DNA of 64,000 bases, taken from Polyangiaceae bacterium (GTDB taxonomy: Bacteria > Myxococcota_A > Polyangia > Polyangiales > Polyangiaceae). Position numbers and translations under genes: made by a program. Shown in pieces: positions 17,830 through 29,323 of this stretch. A model generated the notes under the pieces. The model worked only from the letters and a program-made list of their open reading frames with translations, searched no databases and was not told the DNA's origin. Where the stretch lies: assembly GCA_016719945.1 (NCBI GenBank), contig JADJYE010000020.1, forward strand, positions 45,311-109,310, given 5' to 3'. Each line of letters opens with the position of its first letter. Position 1 is the first letter of the stretch.

Positions 17830-19095
17830 ATGGGGCATCGGAAGGTGGAGCGCACGGGATGGATCGCGGCGGTCGTGGTGGCGCTGGCGGGCTGCACGCC
17901 CGAGCCGCCCGCGACGCCGCCTCAACCGACCGCGACGGCGACCGCGACCGCGTCCGCGTTGGGTGACGTCGAGGCCATCTACAAGTCGTTCGGGTTCGCG
18001 TCCTGTCGCGCGGGCGACAACTGCGCGCGGACATTCTCGATCCGCGCCGGCGCCGACATCGGCGACAAGGGCGCGAACAAGGTCCCGAACCCGCGGGCCA
18101 GCCTGTCGAACCCCGACCCTCTCTGGCTGCCCGAGTGGAGCCGCCTGCCGACGGGCGACGCGGGCGCCCACTACGCCTACGAGGCGCTGACGCTCGCGGC
18201 GGTGCACCGGAGCTACCGGGCCGAGTGCGAAAAGGCGTACGACGGCTACGCGAAGGACCTCACGGCGCGGCTCGACAAGCTCGAAAAAGAGGTCGCCGCG
18301 GCGAACCGCGAGCCGAACCCCTACGATCGCCTCGGTGCGCTGCTGAAGCTCGAGCCGCCCAAGCCCGACAAGTCGCGGATGCATGACCTCGCGGAGGGGG
18401 CCGACCCCGTCCGCTACAAGTGGGAGGTCGCGGTATTCGAGGCCTTCGAGGATACGAAGCGCACCTTCCTGTATGCGTTCGACGGCTACCCGCCGAGCGA
18501 CACGCTGCTCGGCGTCATTCACCCCAGGCTGCCCAAGGACCAGGAGCTCGACGCGTTCTGCCTCGCGGCCGCCACGGGCAAGGTGGCGGGCGTCCCCGCC
18601 CTGCCCGACACGTCCTCGTGGGACGCGGGCGTCCGGGCGATGGTGCGGCGCTTCGTGCCCGAGGAGCGCGCCTCCGCGCTCGAGCGACGTCAAGACGAGC
18701 TAACCGACGTCGTGAAGACGAAGTTCACGAAAGTGAAGGTGCCGAACCCTCAGCTGCCCCCGGGCGTGCGGGAGATGACCCTCGGAAAGATCGAGTCGTT
18801 CGCTCGCGACGGCAAGAAGGCGATCGTGACGAGCCTCGTCAAGCGCGAGGACAAGGTCGGCGCCAAGCTCGTAAAATCGGACGACACGGCGACGGCGGTG
18901 TTCGAGGACTGGCCGAGCGGCGTGGTGCTCGAGCCGGGCGACGCGGTGACGTTCTACGGGGCGGAGATCAACGTGAAGGAGCTCATCATCAAGAGCACCC
19001 CGGAGGTCGAGCACAAGAGCCGCACGTACCAGCTCGAGCCGAAGCACGTCACCAAGATCGTGGCGAAGGGCAAGACGACGGTCTACTTCAGGTGA
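17830..19095 (+). CDS. hypothetical lipoprotein
   Basis: A 421-residue predicted lipoprotein. The signal peptide WIAAVVVALAGC ends in a lipobox with Cys22, followed by a Pro/Thr/Ala spacer (PTATATATAS). The body is hydrophilic, with a helical middle part (HRSYRAECEKAYDGYAKDLTARLDKLEKEVAAA). The C-terminal beta-rich region (FYGAEINVKELIIKSTPEVEHKSRTY) ends in TTVYFR. GGGAG sits 4 nt before ATG 17830. I recognise no domain. It is convergent with the SPOR gene, with repeat copy B between. Confidence 0.7.
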   Translation: MGHRKVERTGWIAAVVVALAGCTPEPPATPPQPTATATATASALGDVEAIYKSFGFASCRAGDNCARTFSIRAGADIGDKGANKVPNPRASLSNPDPLWLPEWSRLPTGDAGAHYAYEALTLAAVHRSYRAECEKAYDGYAKDLTARLDKLEKEVAAANREPNPYDRLGALLKLEPPKPDKSRMHDLAEGADPVRYKWEVAVFEAFEDTKRTFLYAFDGYPPSDTLLGVIHPRLPKDQELDAFCLAAATGKVAGVPALPDTSSWDAGVRAMVRRFVPEERASALERRQDELTDVVKTKFTKVKVPNPQLPPGVREMTLGKIESFARDGKKAIVTSLVKREDKVGAKLVKSDDTATAVFEDWPSGVVLEPGDAVTFYGAEINVKELIIKSTPEVEHKSRTYQLEPKHVTKIVAKGKTTVYFR

Positions 19096-19108
19096 GGGAA
19101 TTTCTTAT

Positions 19109-19176
19109 CCCGCGCGTCCGCTCGCGCGGGACCCTTCGGATTTCCCGCGCCCTGGGCGCGTGAAATCCGGCGCGGG
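19109..19176. repeat. intergenic structured repeat, copy B (inverted)
   Basis: This copy lies between convergent genes, in the opposite orientation to copies A and C. One stem is CCCGCGCG (19109-19116) with CGCGCGGG (19123-19130), perfect. The linker is ACCCTTC. The second stem pairs GGATTTCCCGCGC (19138-19150) with GCGCGTGAAATCC (19156-19168), one mismatch. Reversed, it aligns with 20163-20233 over nearly its whole length. A bidirectional terminator or REP-like role is plausible. Confidence 0.75.
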
Positions 19177-19203
19177 GCATTCGCGCGCCCGCTCGCGCGG
19201 GGC

Positions 19204-20004
19204 TCAATCCTCGGCGTGGCCGGAGTCGGCCACACGCACCTTCGTCTTGGGCGGGCTGACGATGAAGGTGACCATCCGCTCCTTGGCCTCGAACTCCTGG
19301 CGGTAGGTCTCTGCCGAGCGCTTGTACTTGAAGGGCCCGATCCGCACGCGGTGCCAGACCCCGCGGCCCTTCACGTCGGCCGACTCCACGTACGCGTGGT
19401 GCCCGCGGCGGCGCAGCGCCGCGGCGAAGCCTTGAGCCTCCACGTCGGTCTTGAACGAGCTCACCTGCAGCTGAAAGCCGCCAGACTTGCCGGCCGACAC
19501 TTCCGCGCCCTCGTCGCGCGTCGCGATCTTCGCGTAGCTCGAGAGCACGTCGGCCGAAGAGGTCTCCTTGCCGGCGTCCGCGAGCAAGTGCTGAGCGGGG
19601 AGCGGCATGACCGGGAGGCGGTCGGCGGCAGGGGGCGGCTCGGTGGGGCTGCCCGGCGGGAGCTGGAACTCGGGGTCCTTCTCGGCGGCCCGCTGGGCAC
19701 GGTACGACTCGAGCGCCGTGGTCGGCCCCTCGTTCCCCGCGAGCATCTTGGGAAACGTGACCTCGACGTTCTCGCCGGGGCCCTGTGCGCGAGACTGATC
19801 GACGAGCGCTCCCAGCGGATCCTCGTTGCCGCTCGCCGGCTTGCTCGGACGCTTCATCACCATCACCGCCGCGAGCACCACGCACGCTCCGCCGAGCGAC
19901 GCGAGCACGAAGGCGCCGAGGCGCGACGGCCGCTGCGTGGGGTCCGCCTCTTGGAGCTCGTCGAGGTTCCGAATCTTCGCGTTCGAACCGGCGTTGCGCT
20001 GCAT
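19204..20004 (-). CDS. SPOR-domain inner-membrane protein
   Basis: A 266-residue bitopic protein. A short cytoplasmic N-terminus is followed by one TM helix (LGAFVLASLGGACVVLAAVMVM, about residues 28-49) and a long Pro/Glu-rich periplasmic spacer. The C-terminal 75 residues are a SPOR domain (GFQLQVSSFKTDVEAQGFAAALRRRGHHAYVE...WHRVRIGPF). SPOR domains bind denuded septal peptidoglycan, so a role at the division site is likely. ATG 20004 has GAGGG just upstream and is preferred over the ATG at 20040. Confidence 0.85.
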   Translation of the reverse strand: MQRNAGSNAKIRNLDELQEADPTQRPSRLGAFVLASLGGACVVLAAVMVMKRPSKPASGNEDPLGALVDQSRAQGPGENVEVTFPKMLAGNEGPTTALESYRAQRAAEKDPEFQLPPGSPTEPPPAADRLPVMPLPAQHLLADAGKETSSADVLSSYAKIATRDEGAEVSAGKSGGFQLQVSSFKTDVEAQGFAAALRRRGHHAYVESADVKGRGVWHRVRIGPFKYKRSAETYRQEFEAKERMVTFIVSPPKTKVRVADSGHAED

Positions 20005-20162
20005 GTCCCTCGGATAGCGCGAGACAGCCCCCCACTCCAAGAAAATGGGAACGATGTAGGATAACCGAGCACACAGCCCCGGCGTCCTCGCGCAGGTCCG
20101 GCATAGCCCGCGATCACGCCGAGCGCAGCGAGGCCAACTCGGGCGTCATGCCGGCCAAAAAA

Positions 20163-20233
20163 TCCCGCGCCGGATTTCTCGCGCGCTCGGGCGCGGGAAA
20201 TCCGAAGGGCCCCGCGCTAGCGGGCGCGCGGGG
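20163..20233. repeat. intergenic structured repeat, copy C
   Basis: The first stem pairs GGATTTCTCGCGC (20172-20184) with GCGCGGGAAATCC (20191-20203) around a 6-nt loop. The linker is GAAGGG. The second stem pairs CCCCGCGC (20210-20217) with GCGCGGGG (20226-20233), perfect. The pabB-like gene on the minus strand ends inside the second stem, which supplies its TAG stop. Read with that gene, the element ends in a T run (20157-20162), as a terminator would. Confidence 0.78.
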
Positions 20234-21545
20234 AAAAAAATTGCGCCGCCTTCACGCGCGTCTCCTCGAGCTCACGCTCGGGGTCGCTGTCCGCGACGAT
20301 GCCCCCGCCGACCAGGTACTCCCCTCGCCCGCGCTGATCGAGCACCACCGTGCGGATCGCCATCGACAGGCGCAGCGAGCCGTCTCGCGCGAGCAGGCCG
20401 AGCCCTCCGGTGTAGAGGCCTCGCCGCATCGGCTCGAGCTCGGCGATCACCTCCATCGCGCGGACCTTCGGCGCGCCCGTGACGCTGCCGCTCGGGACGA
20501 TCGCCTCGAGCACCTCCCGCCGCGACGCGCCGGAGCGCACACGGCCTTCGACGCGGGCGACGCGGTGGTGCAGCGTCGAGTGCGTGACGACGTGCGGCGG
20601 GATGGACACGACGGTCGACCCGGGCTCGCACACGCGGCACAGATCGTTGCGCTCCACGTCGAGGATCATCGCGAGCTCCGCCCGCTCCTTCTCGTCGGCG
20701 TCGAGCTCGCGCACGAGCTGCTCGTCGAGCCGAGGGTCCGTGGCGCGCCGGCGGGTGCCCTTGATCGGCTCAGTCGCGAGGCGCGAGAACGCGCGCGCGT
20801 CAGCGCTGGGCTCCGCGTCGAGCAGCAGCTCGGGGCTCATCGAGATCACCCACCCCGACGACGTGCGGAGCACGGCCCCGAACGCCGTCGGAAAGGCCGT
20901 CGTCAGCGCCTCGGCGGCGGCGAGCACCTGAAGGGGAGCGCAGGGCTCGAGCTCCACGCGCAGCCGCCGCGCGAGGTTGGCTTGATAGAGCTCGCCGTCG
21001 TAGATGCGCTCGATGAGCTCGCGGACGCGCGCGACGTGGAGCTCGGGCGGCTCGTCCTCACGGACCTCGAGCCGGTAGTCGCTGGCTTCGGCTGCAGCTT
21101 CAGCCATTCGCAGCTCGAGGCGAGCGGCGGCTGCCTCGTCGTCGGCCACGACGTGGACCTCGTGCGCGGCGTGGTCGACCTCGATCACGGCGTCGTAGCG
21201 CCGCCACTCGCTGTCGGCGCACAGCGGCGCCGGGCGCGCCTCGGGCCTCGACCACGAGCGGCGCTCGAGGCGCGCGCGCTGGGCTTCGTAAGGGAGGATC
21301 CCGATCCACCACGGCGCGCGCGAGCCGGCCGCGCCGTCCGGCGCCGGGCGCCCTGGCGCAGGATCGAGGCCCGACGCGAGCTCGACCGGGTCGCTCGCGG
21401 CGTAGGAGAACCGCCCGTGCGGCGCGGCAGAGTCCGCGGAGACGAGCAGCGCGAGCCCAGGTCGCGACGCTAGGCGACGAGCGATCTCGAAGGGGCGCGG
21501 AGCAAGTGCGAGCGGGCGGCGGACGATGGCGCTCTGATAGCGCAT
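20217..21545 (-). CDS. pabB: aminodeoxychorismate synthase component I (PabB-like)
   Basis: A 442-residue chorismate-utilising enzyme. It joins chorismate and ammonia to give 4-amino-4-deoxychorismate for folate synthesis. The C-terminal catalytic domain has PIKGT at 260-264 (Lys262 is the residue typical of PabB), DVERNDLCRV at about 297-306 and SVTGAPK at 354-360. The N-terminal half is shorter and diverged. PIKGT favours PabB over anthranilate synthase TrpE. No glutamine amidotransferase partner (pabA/trpG) or lyase (pabC) is adjacent. The last codons fall inside repeat copy C, so the C-terminal FSPRAR is repeat-derived. Confidence 0.85.
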   Translation of the reverse strand: MRYQSAIVRRPLALAPRPFEIARRLASRPGLALLVSADSAAPHGRFSYAASDPVELASGLDPAPGRPAPDGAAGSRAPWWIGILPYEAQRARLERRSWSRPEARPAPLCADSEWRRYDAVIEVDHAAHEVHVVADDEAAAARLELRMAEAAAEASDYRLEVREDEPPELHVARVRELIERIYDGELYQANLARRLRVELEPCAPLQVLAAAEALTTAFPTAFGAVLRTSSGWVISMSPELLLDAEPSADARAFSRLATEPIKGTRRRATDPRLDEQLVRELDADEKERAELAMILDVERNDLCRVCEPGSTVVSIPPHVVTHSTLHHRVARVEGRVRSGASRREVLEAIVPSGSVTGAPKVRAMEVIAELEPMRRGLYTGGLGLLARDGSLRLSMAIRTVVLDQRGRGEYLVGGGIVADSDPERELEETRVKAAQFFSPRAR

Positions 21546-21737
21546 CGGCGGCGGAGGCGAAAACTGCGCGAGATCGTGCGCAGCGCTGCGCCCCGTGGAC
21601 CGCGCCCGCGCCGGGTTTGTGCCCGCCCTTCAGGACGCGAGCCTCGAAGCGGCGGCCCCTATGGAAAAGCGCGCTCCGTTAGGGTATCCCCGGAGCGTTT
21701 GAGATCCCGACGACTTCGCCGACCTCGCGCCTCGAGG

Positions 21738-23114
21738 ATGAGGAGCCCCCTCGTCGGGGCGCTCGCGCTCCTCCTGCTCGCGCCGGCCTGCGAGGGCGCC
21801 GGCGAGATCGCGCTCGAGGTCGCGCCGGGTCGTGAAGCAGACGCGCTCTCCCAAGAGCCCGCGGTCGCGGACGTCGAGATCGTCGTGCTGCTCCCCGACG
21901 AGTCGGTCGCCGCCCGCGCGAACGCGGCCCCCGGGGGGGAGTTCGACCTCGGCGAGTTTCCGGAGACCGAGATTCTTCGCTTCGAGATCACGGGCAAGAC
22001 GAGCGAGGGGGAGGTCGTCGCGCGCGGCCGCAGCGTCTCGATCGCGATCGGCGCGCTCTCGGCGACGACCCTGCCGCTGTTCATCCAGCGGCTCGGAGAG
22101 TTCGCGCGGCCGCCCGATGGCCTGGTGCGCGCTCACGTGCGCGCGCCTGGAGGTGTGCTGGGGGAGCGCTACCTGATCGCGACGGGGGGCGACGCCGCGA
22201 TCGGCGAGGACGGCGCCGTCGATCCGGCGATCGGCGACTTCTACGACCTGTTAGGGCTCGCCGCCAACGAGAGCGGCGGGCCGCTTCCGCGCGCGGCGCG
22301 CTCGATGGTCGTGCGAGGCTCCGGCCTGCTGTTGATCGACGACGACGGCGCGTCGCTCGCCGATCTCGACGCGGGCACGACCTCGGACCTCGAGGGGCCG
22401 AGCGGTTTCGCGTTCGCCGACGTGAGCGGGGGCATCAGCCTCGAGGGCGAGGACGGTCAGACGTACGTCGTGGGCCCCACGCGCGACGACGAGGCCTCCG
22501 ACAGCGTGCTGGTCGTCACCTCCAGCGGGGAGCTGCGCGCGGTGCGCCTCGCGACGGCGCGCAGCGGCGCGGCGGCCGTCTACGTCCCGGGGGTCGGCCT
22601 CGTCATCGCCGGGGGGGCGGCAGAGGGCGCCGGAGTCGAGGTCGTGCACACCGACGGCGCGACGGTCAGCACCATCCCCTTCCCCTCGGACGCGACGACG
22701 AGCGCCGCCGCGGTCGTCACCAACGAGCAGCAGATCACCCTGTTCGGAGGCCGGCTCGCGGGCATGCCCGCATCGACGCGGGTCCTCGACTTGCGCTGCG
22801 TCTCCGACTGCGAGGGCGACGTGCAGGTGCTCGACGAGCTCCCGGTCGAAGATCTAGCCGCCCGCGGGCAGGCCTACAACATCCCGAGCGGCGTGCTGGT
22901 CGTGGGCGAGGCCGAGCCCGAAGAAGACGGCCCCGGCGAGACGCTCGCGTTCCGGGTCGACCTCGCCGCCGAGACCGTCACGCCCCTGCCCTTCAAGGAG
23001 CGCAGGCGCGGCGCCACGCCCATCCCCGCGCCGAACGGCACGCTCGCGATCATGGGCGGCCTCACCCCGACTGGATCGGCCGCGCGCTCGGTCGAGCTGT
23101 ACTTTCCTGACTAA
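21738..23114 (+). CDS. kelch-like beta-propeller lipoprotein
   Basis: A 458-residue predicted lipoprotein starting at ATG 21738. Residues 1-17 are MRSPLVGALALLLLAPAC, with the lipid-attachment Cys at about residue 18. The rest contains repeated short beta units (GERYLIATGGDAAIGEDG, GVGLVIAGGAAEGAGVEVVHTDG, TLFGGRLAGMPASTRVLDL, NGTLAIMGGLTPTGSAARSVELY), typical of a kelch-like propeller. The open frame back to 21576 adds a basic, unconserved stretch before the signal peptide. Surface or periplasmic location. Function unknown. Confidence 0.7.
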   Translation: MRSPLVGALALLLLAPACEGAGEIALEVAPGREADALSQEPAVADVEIVVLLPDESVAARANAAPGGEFDLGEFPETEILRFEITGKTSEGEVVARGRSVSIAIGALSATTLPLFIQRLGEFARPPDGLVRAHVRAPGGVLGERYLIATGGDAAIGEDGAVDPAIGDFYDLLGLAANESGGPLPRAARSMVVRGSGLLLIDDDGASLADLDAGTTSDLEGPSGFAFADVSGGISLEGEDGQTYVVGPTRDDEASDSVLVVTSSGELRAVRLATARSGAAAVYVPGVGLVIAGGAAEGAGVEVVHTDGATVSTIPFPSDATTSAAAVVTNEQQITLFGGRLAGMPASTRVLDLRCVSDCEGDVQVLDELPVEDLAARGQAYNIPSGVLVVGEAEPEEDGPGETLAFRVDLAAETVTPLPFKERRRGATPIPAPNGTLAIMGGLTPTGSAARSVELYFPD

Positions 23115-23135
23115 CGAACGAAACGGGAGGACTAC

Positions 23136-23714
23136 GTGATGATGCGACGATTCTTCATATTGACGCTGCTGTGCCTGGGGCTCTTCCTCACGGGCTGCGG
23201 CAAGCCGTGGAAGGTGATCCAGCAGGCCGAGCCGAACCCCTTCATCGGCAAGAAGGAGTTCGTCGTCATGCCGGTCGACTACTCGGGGCTGATGGTCGGT
23301 TCGAAGACCGAGGAGGAGTACCTCTCGGAGAAGAAAGACAAGACCGTCGACAGCTTCCAGGCCGACAAGGTCGACATGAACAGCCTCGTGCTCGACAACA
23401 TGAGGTCGGTCGCGTCGAAGAACGGCGTCAAGATCGCGACGGCCGAGGGCGAGGTGACGACCTTCGTCATCAAGCCGCACATCCCCTTCATGGAGCCCGG
23501 CTTCTACGCGGTCGTCGTGTCGAAGGCGAGCGAGGTCAAGATGCGCCTCAAGATCGACACCACCACGTCGGACAGGGCCCCGGCCCCGACGACGCGCGCC
23601 GAGGACGCGACGATCGCGCGGCGCAGGGTGACACCGGGAGCGACCTCAGCGGTCGGCGCGACGTACGCGTCGAGCCGTCGCTTGGAGAGCCACGCGAGGT
23701 TGGCCTCGAGGTAG
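23136..23714 (+). CDS. small lipoprotein, 3' end apparently lost
   Basis: A lipoprotein from ATG 23136 with a clear signal peptide (FFILTLLCLGLFLTGCGKPW, Cys at about 21) and GGGAGG upstream. The conserved-looking body runs VIQQAEPNPFIGKKEFVVMPVDYSGLMVG to FMEPGFYAVVVSKASEVKMRLKI (about residue 142). After about position 23560 the frame only reads the antisense of the convergent nucleotidyltransferase, with a biased Arg/Ala/Thr tail. The natural C-terminus therefore seems missing. See the junction finding. Function unknown. Confidence 0.6.
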   Translation: MMMRRFFILTLLCLGLFLTGCGKPWKVIQQAEPNPFIGKKEFVVMPVDYSGLMVGSKTEEEYLSEKKDKTVDSFQADKVDMNSLVLDNMRSVASKNGVKIATAEGEVTTFVIKPHIPFMEPGFYAVVVSKASEVKMRLKIDTTTSDRAPAPTTRAEDATIARRRVTPGATSAVGATYASSRRLESHARLASR

Positions 23715-24391
23715 AGCTCGAGCGTGCCGAGATCGTGGAACGCGGACGGGAGCGCGAAGGTGGCGACGGCGTCTCCGTCCTCGAGCGCGGGGATGAGCCC
23801 GTCGCCGACGAGGCACCCGGGGGCCGGCAGCCGCGCTCGCAGCGGCTCGCCGAGCACAGCGATCCCGGCGTAGTCGGCGCTCTCGACCTCGCCGCCGCGA
23901 TCGAAGGCGCGCACCCGCGCGACGCGCCCCGAGGCGTCGAGCCCGAGCGTCCCGAGCTTGGGGCCGCGCCGCGGGCCGGTCACCAGCGTCGCCACGCTGG
24001 CGCCGAGAGCGTGCGCCTCGAGCAGCGCGGGCACGTCGAGCTCTGCCCAGATGTCAGCGTTCCACACCAGCACGTCGCCGGGTCCCAGCAGCGACGCGGC
24101 GTTCGCCAGCCCACCCCCAGTGCCGAGGATCGACGGCTCGTGGACGAGGGCCACCTCGAGCGGCTGGCGACCGCGCCACGCGCCGTCGTAGGCCGAGGCG
24201 AGGTGGTGGGTGTTGGCGACCGCGCGGATGAAGCCGGCGCGCGCGAGCGACGCGAGGATGGCGTCGATGAGCGGCCGGTCTCCCAGCCACGCGAGGGGCT
24301 TCGGGAGCTCGTCGGTGAGCGGGCGCAGGCGGGTGTTGAGGCCGGCCGCGAGCACCATCGCGGCCGGCAGAGGCCGCGCGTCAGTCGTCAT
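23504..24391 (-). CDS. NDP-sugar pyrophosphorylase-type nucleotidyltransferase, 3' end overrun
   Basis: A nucleotidyltransferase that would make an NDP-sugar from NTP and sugar-1-phosphate. The N-terminus holds the signature AAGLNTRLRPLTDELPKPLAWLG (about 14-36), then the uridine/guanine loop GTGGGLANAA and the metal Asp in VWNADIW. The C-terminus enters a left-handed beta-helix (VAPGVTLRRAIVASSARVVGAG). From about 23565 downward the frame reads antisense to the lipoprotein, so the true end is probably missing. Its ATG overlaps the upstream Cys-rich lipoprotein gene by 11 nt. Sugar specificity is not evident. Confidence 0.75.
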   Translation of the reverse strand: MTTDARPLPAAMVLAAGLNTRLRPLTDELPKPLAWLGDRPLIDAILASLARAGFIRAVANTHHLASAYDGAWRGRQPLEVALVHEPSILGTGGGLANAASLLGPGDVLVWNADIWAELDVPALLEAHALGASVATLVTGPRRGPKLGTLGLDASGRVARVRAFDRGGEVESADYAGIAVLGEPLRARLPAPGCLVGDGLIPALEDGDAVATFALPSAFHDLGTLELYLEANLAWLSKRRLDAYVAPTAEVAPGVTLRRAIVASSARVVGAGALSDVVVSILRRILTSLAFDTTTA

Positions 24392-24863
24392 CGACCTTCT
24401 GGATGAAGAAGCAGTCGGCGACGCGCTCTGGCCTCTCGAGCGCCTCGCACGGGGAGAGCTGCTCGAAGGTCTCCTTCATGACGACCCCCTCGCACTCGCT
24501 CATCACCCCCACCCCCGCGACCTGGCAGGCGGCGATGGCGACGATGGCCGCGACGCAGTCGTCGACCGCGTCCTGGGAGGGCTCGGCCTCGGTGTTCTCG
24601 AGGCCTACGAGGCACTGGTCGTTGTAGAAGGTCTTGCAGTTGCGGATCTGCGCCTCGGTCGCGATCCCGAAGCTCGGGTCGTCGCCCTCGCAGGTCGGCG
24701 CGGCGTCACAACGGGCGGTCTCGATCGCGCGGCAAGCGTCGATGCCGACGGCCCCCGTGTCGCACGCCGGCACGAGCGCCGCCGCGCCGAGGCCGAGCGC
24801 GAGGAGCGCCGCGCCGAGGGCGCGGGGCCGAGCTTTTTCCGAACGTGCGCACTTTTCCCGCAT
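24381..24863 (-). CDS. Cys-rich lipoprotein
   Basis: A 160-residue predicted lipoprotein. The signal peptide LGAALLALGLGAAALVPAC ends with lipobox Cys34. The mature part has many Cys residues (DACRAIETARCDAAPTCEGD, CKTFYNDQC, DDCVAAIVAIAACQ, SPCEAL, DCFF), suggesting a disulfide-stabilised periplasmic or surface domain. It overlaps the nucleotidyltransferase start by 11 nt, so the two are cotranscribed. No known domain is recognised. Confidence 0.65.
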   Translation of the reverse strand: MREKCARSEKARPRALGAALLALGLGAAALVPACDTGAVGIDACRAIETARCDAAPTCEGDDPSFGIATEAQIRNCKTFYNDQCLVGLENTEAEPSQDAVDDCVAAIVAIAACQVAGVGVMSECEGVVMKETFEQLSPCEALERPERVADCFFIQKVDDD

Positions 24864-24880
24864 GCCCGCCGCCTAGCATG

Positions 24881-24895
24881 CCCCCCCAAGGGGGG
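24881..24895. promoter_or_regulatory. C6-AA-G6 dyad between divergent lipoprotein genes
   Basis: A run of C is joined by AA to a run of six G, giving a perfect inverted repeat in the 76-nt gap between divergent lipoprotein genes (starts 24863 and 24940). Meaning unknown; it may be a weak operator or simply biased sequence. Confidence 0.25.
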
Positions 24896-24939
24896 CCAAA
24901 AACCTTGGTGGTCGGCGCGCGCGGTGGTAAGCCGACCCG

Positions 24940-26001
24940 GTGAAGCGCGCGCACTTCGTCGCCCTGCTCGGCCTGATCGCCCTCGGCGCGGCGGCGTCGT
25001 GCGATGACGAGACGGAGACCGACGACACCGACACCATCACGACGTCGGTCGTCGTCGATCCGGAGCTGTTCCTCGGCGCGCTCGAGTGCGGGGCCCTCGA
25101 GGGCGGCCCGAGGTCCTACCTGGCCACGGTGCTGCGCCTGCCCAACGAGGACGACACCGTCACCGAGCCCGAGATCGTCGGCCAATCGGGTCGCGTGAGC
25201 TGCGCTGTCCCGCTCGCCTTCACCAACGTCGAGACCGGCGAGCGCTACGCGGCGACGATCGAGGTCTTCGACACGCCGGCGGGCGAGCCCGCGGGCGCCC
25301 CCCAGTGGACCACCTCCTGCGCGCTCGACGGCGACGGAGCGGCCGAGGCCCGCACGCTCCAGCAGGTGACCATCCGCGGCTGCGACGCCCTGACGGGGCC
25401 GAGCGGCGGCGAGACGGCGCTCCTGATCGACGCCACAGCGGCCGCGGGTGCGCTGGGCTGCGCCGACGACGAAGGGGTCCTCGGGGACATCACCATCACC
25501 CCCACCGGCCCCGAGGACACCACGCTCCCCGAGGTGACCCGCGCGTGCGGGCAAGGGCCCATGCGCTACGCGGGCGACTTCGTCGAGCCCGGGGTCACCT
25601 ACACGTTCCGGCTCGAGGCGTCGGACAGCGCGCTCGAGCAGCGCTGGGCCACGACCTGCGAGGCCACCGCGATCGAGGGCTTCGGGGTCCAGGCCAGCTG
25701 CGGGCTGATGACGAGCCTGGGGGCCGCCGTCTTCCCCATCGCCGAGCTGGTCGAGGAGGCCACCGAGACCTGCGGTGAGTCGCTGACCCGCGCGCGAGTC
25801 GCGCTCGTCGCCGGCCCCGAGACGCTCTCCCCCACCCTCGTCGGCTGCGACGACGACGCGACGATCGACGGTCTGCCGGCGGGCAGCTACCTCGGCTCGC
25901 TCGAGCTGCTCGACGGCGCCGACGTGGTCGCCGCCTTCTCGTGCTCGGGAACCGTCGAACCCGCGGCGTCTACGCCGCTGGTCTGCGTCGTCGAAGACTG
26001 A
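24940..26001 (+). CDS. hypothetical lipoprotein
   Basis: A 353-residue predicted lipoprotein from GTG 24940. The signal peptide is FVALLGLIALGAAASC with Cys21, followed by an acidic spacer (DDETETDDTDT). The mature part seems to contain three similar beta-rich segments, each with paired Cys residues (LECGALEGG..., SCALDGDG...TIRGCDAL, ACGQGPMRYAGDFVEPGVTYTFRLEA, TCGESLTRARVAL), suggestive of repeated Ig-like modules. No enzyme motif. It lies directly upstream of gyrA but is separated by 62 nt. Confidence 0.65.
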   Translation: MKRAHFVALLGLIALGAAASCDDETETDDTDTITTSVVVDPELFLGALECGALEGGPRSYLATVLRLPNEDDTVTEPEIVGQSGRVSCAVPLAFTNVETGERYAATIEVFDTPAGEPAGAPQWTTSCALDGDGAAEARTLQQVTIRGCDALTGPSGGETALLIDATAAAGALGCADDEGVLGDITITPTGPEDTTLPEVTRACGQGPMRYAGDFVEPGVTYTFRLEASDSALEQRWATTCEATAIEGFGVQASCGLMTSLGAAVFPIAELVEEATETCGESLTRARVALVAGPETLSPTLVGCDDDATIDGLPAGSYLGSLELLDGADVVAAFSCSGTVEPAASTPLVCVVED

Positions 26002-26063
26002 CGGTCCGAGCGCGCTAAGCGCTTTGCGCAGCGCCGTCGTTCGACTAACTCGGGAGGGCCAAG

Positions 26064-28697
<2,634 letters not shown>

Positions 28698-28776
28698 GTC
28701 CAGCCGTGCGGGCCCCGCGGCGTCGGCCCAAGCGGGCCCACGCCGGGCATCGGCGCCAGGAAGATCCGCGTGGGGC

Positions 28777-29175
28777 TCAGCCCCCGCGGCGCTCCGCGCT
28801 CGACAGCCAGCGGTGCGCCTCGAGGATGGAGCCGAACGCGCGGATCGGGACCGACGTGGAGATGGCGGTCATGTTGAGGCGCGTCGCCTTGAGCTGCTGC
28901 AGCTCGGACACCACGTACGCCACGCGCTCGAGCTGGAGGCGCGACAGGCCCCGCCACGAGGCTTCACGCACCTCCTCGGTCGGCTCGCCCTCGGCCGTGC
29001 GGGCGTCGATCAGCAGGCGCCGCACCCCCGCTCGCGACAGGTGCTCCTCGACGAGCTGGTAGAACGCGCGCACCTCCGTCGGCGAGGCGAGGACTCCGGC
29101 CGCGGTCACGTGCACGTAGCTGCCGTGCGCGCTGACCTCGACCGAGGCCTTGCTGAAGGTCGCGTCGTTTTGCAT
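28777..29175 (-). CDS. SpoIIAA/STAS-like protein
   Basis: A 132-residue cytoplasmic protein. The alternating pattern SYVHVTAAGVLASPTEVRAFYQLVEEHL, GVRRLLIDARTAEG and LQLERVAYVVSELQQLKATRLNMTAI fits the small alpha/beta SpoIIAA-like (STAS-related) fold. The usual phosphorylated Ser is not clear. ATG 29175 is used; the upstream frame to 29283 is an unlikely Arg/Pro-rich extension. It is divergent from vgrG. Function unknown. Confidence 0.6.
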   Translation of the reverse strand: MQNDATFSKASVEVSAHGSYVHVTAAGVLASPTEVRAFYQLVEEHLSRAGVRRLLIDARTAEGEPTEEVREASWRGLSRLQLERVAYVVSELQQLKATRLNMTAISTSVPIRAFGSILEAHRWLSSAERRGG

Positions 29176-29323
29176 CTCGCCGCTCGTCACCCCGAGTCTC
29201 GCACAGTCGGGGACCTGGCCCGGCTCCGATGAGCGGGGGCGGGCGCGCTCATCGCCAGGGGAGGCGCGGGCGCGAACGGGCACTCTTGTCTCGAGGCCGG
29301 CGGGGTCCGATCATCCGTCGCCG

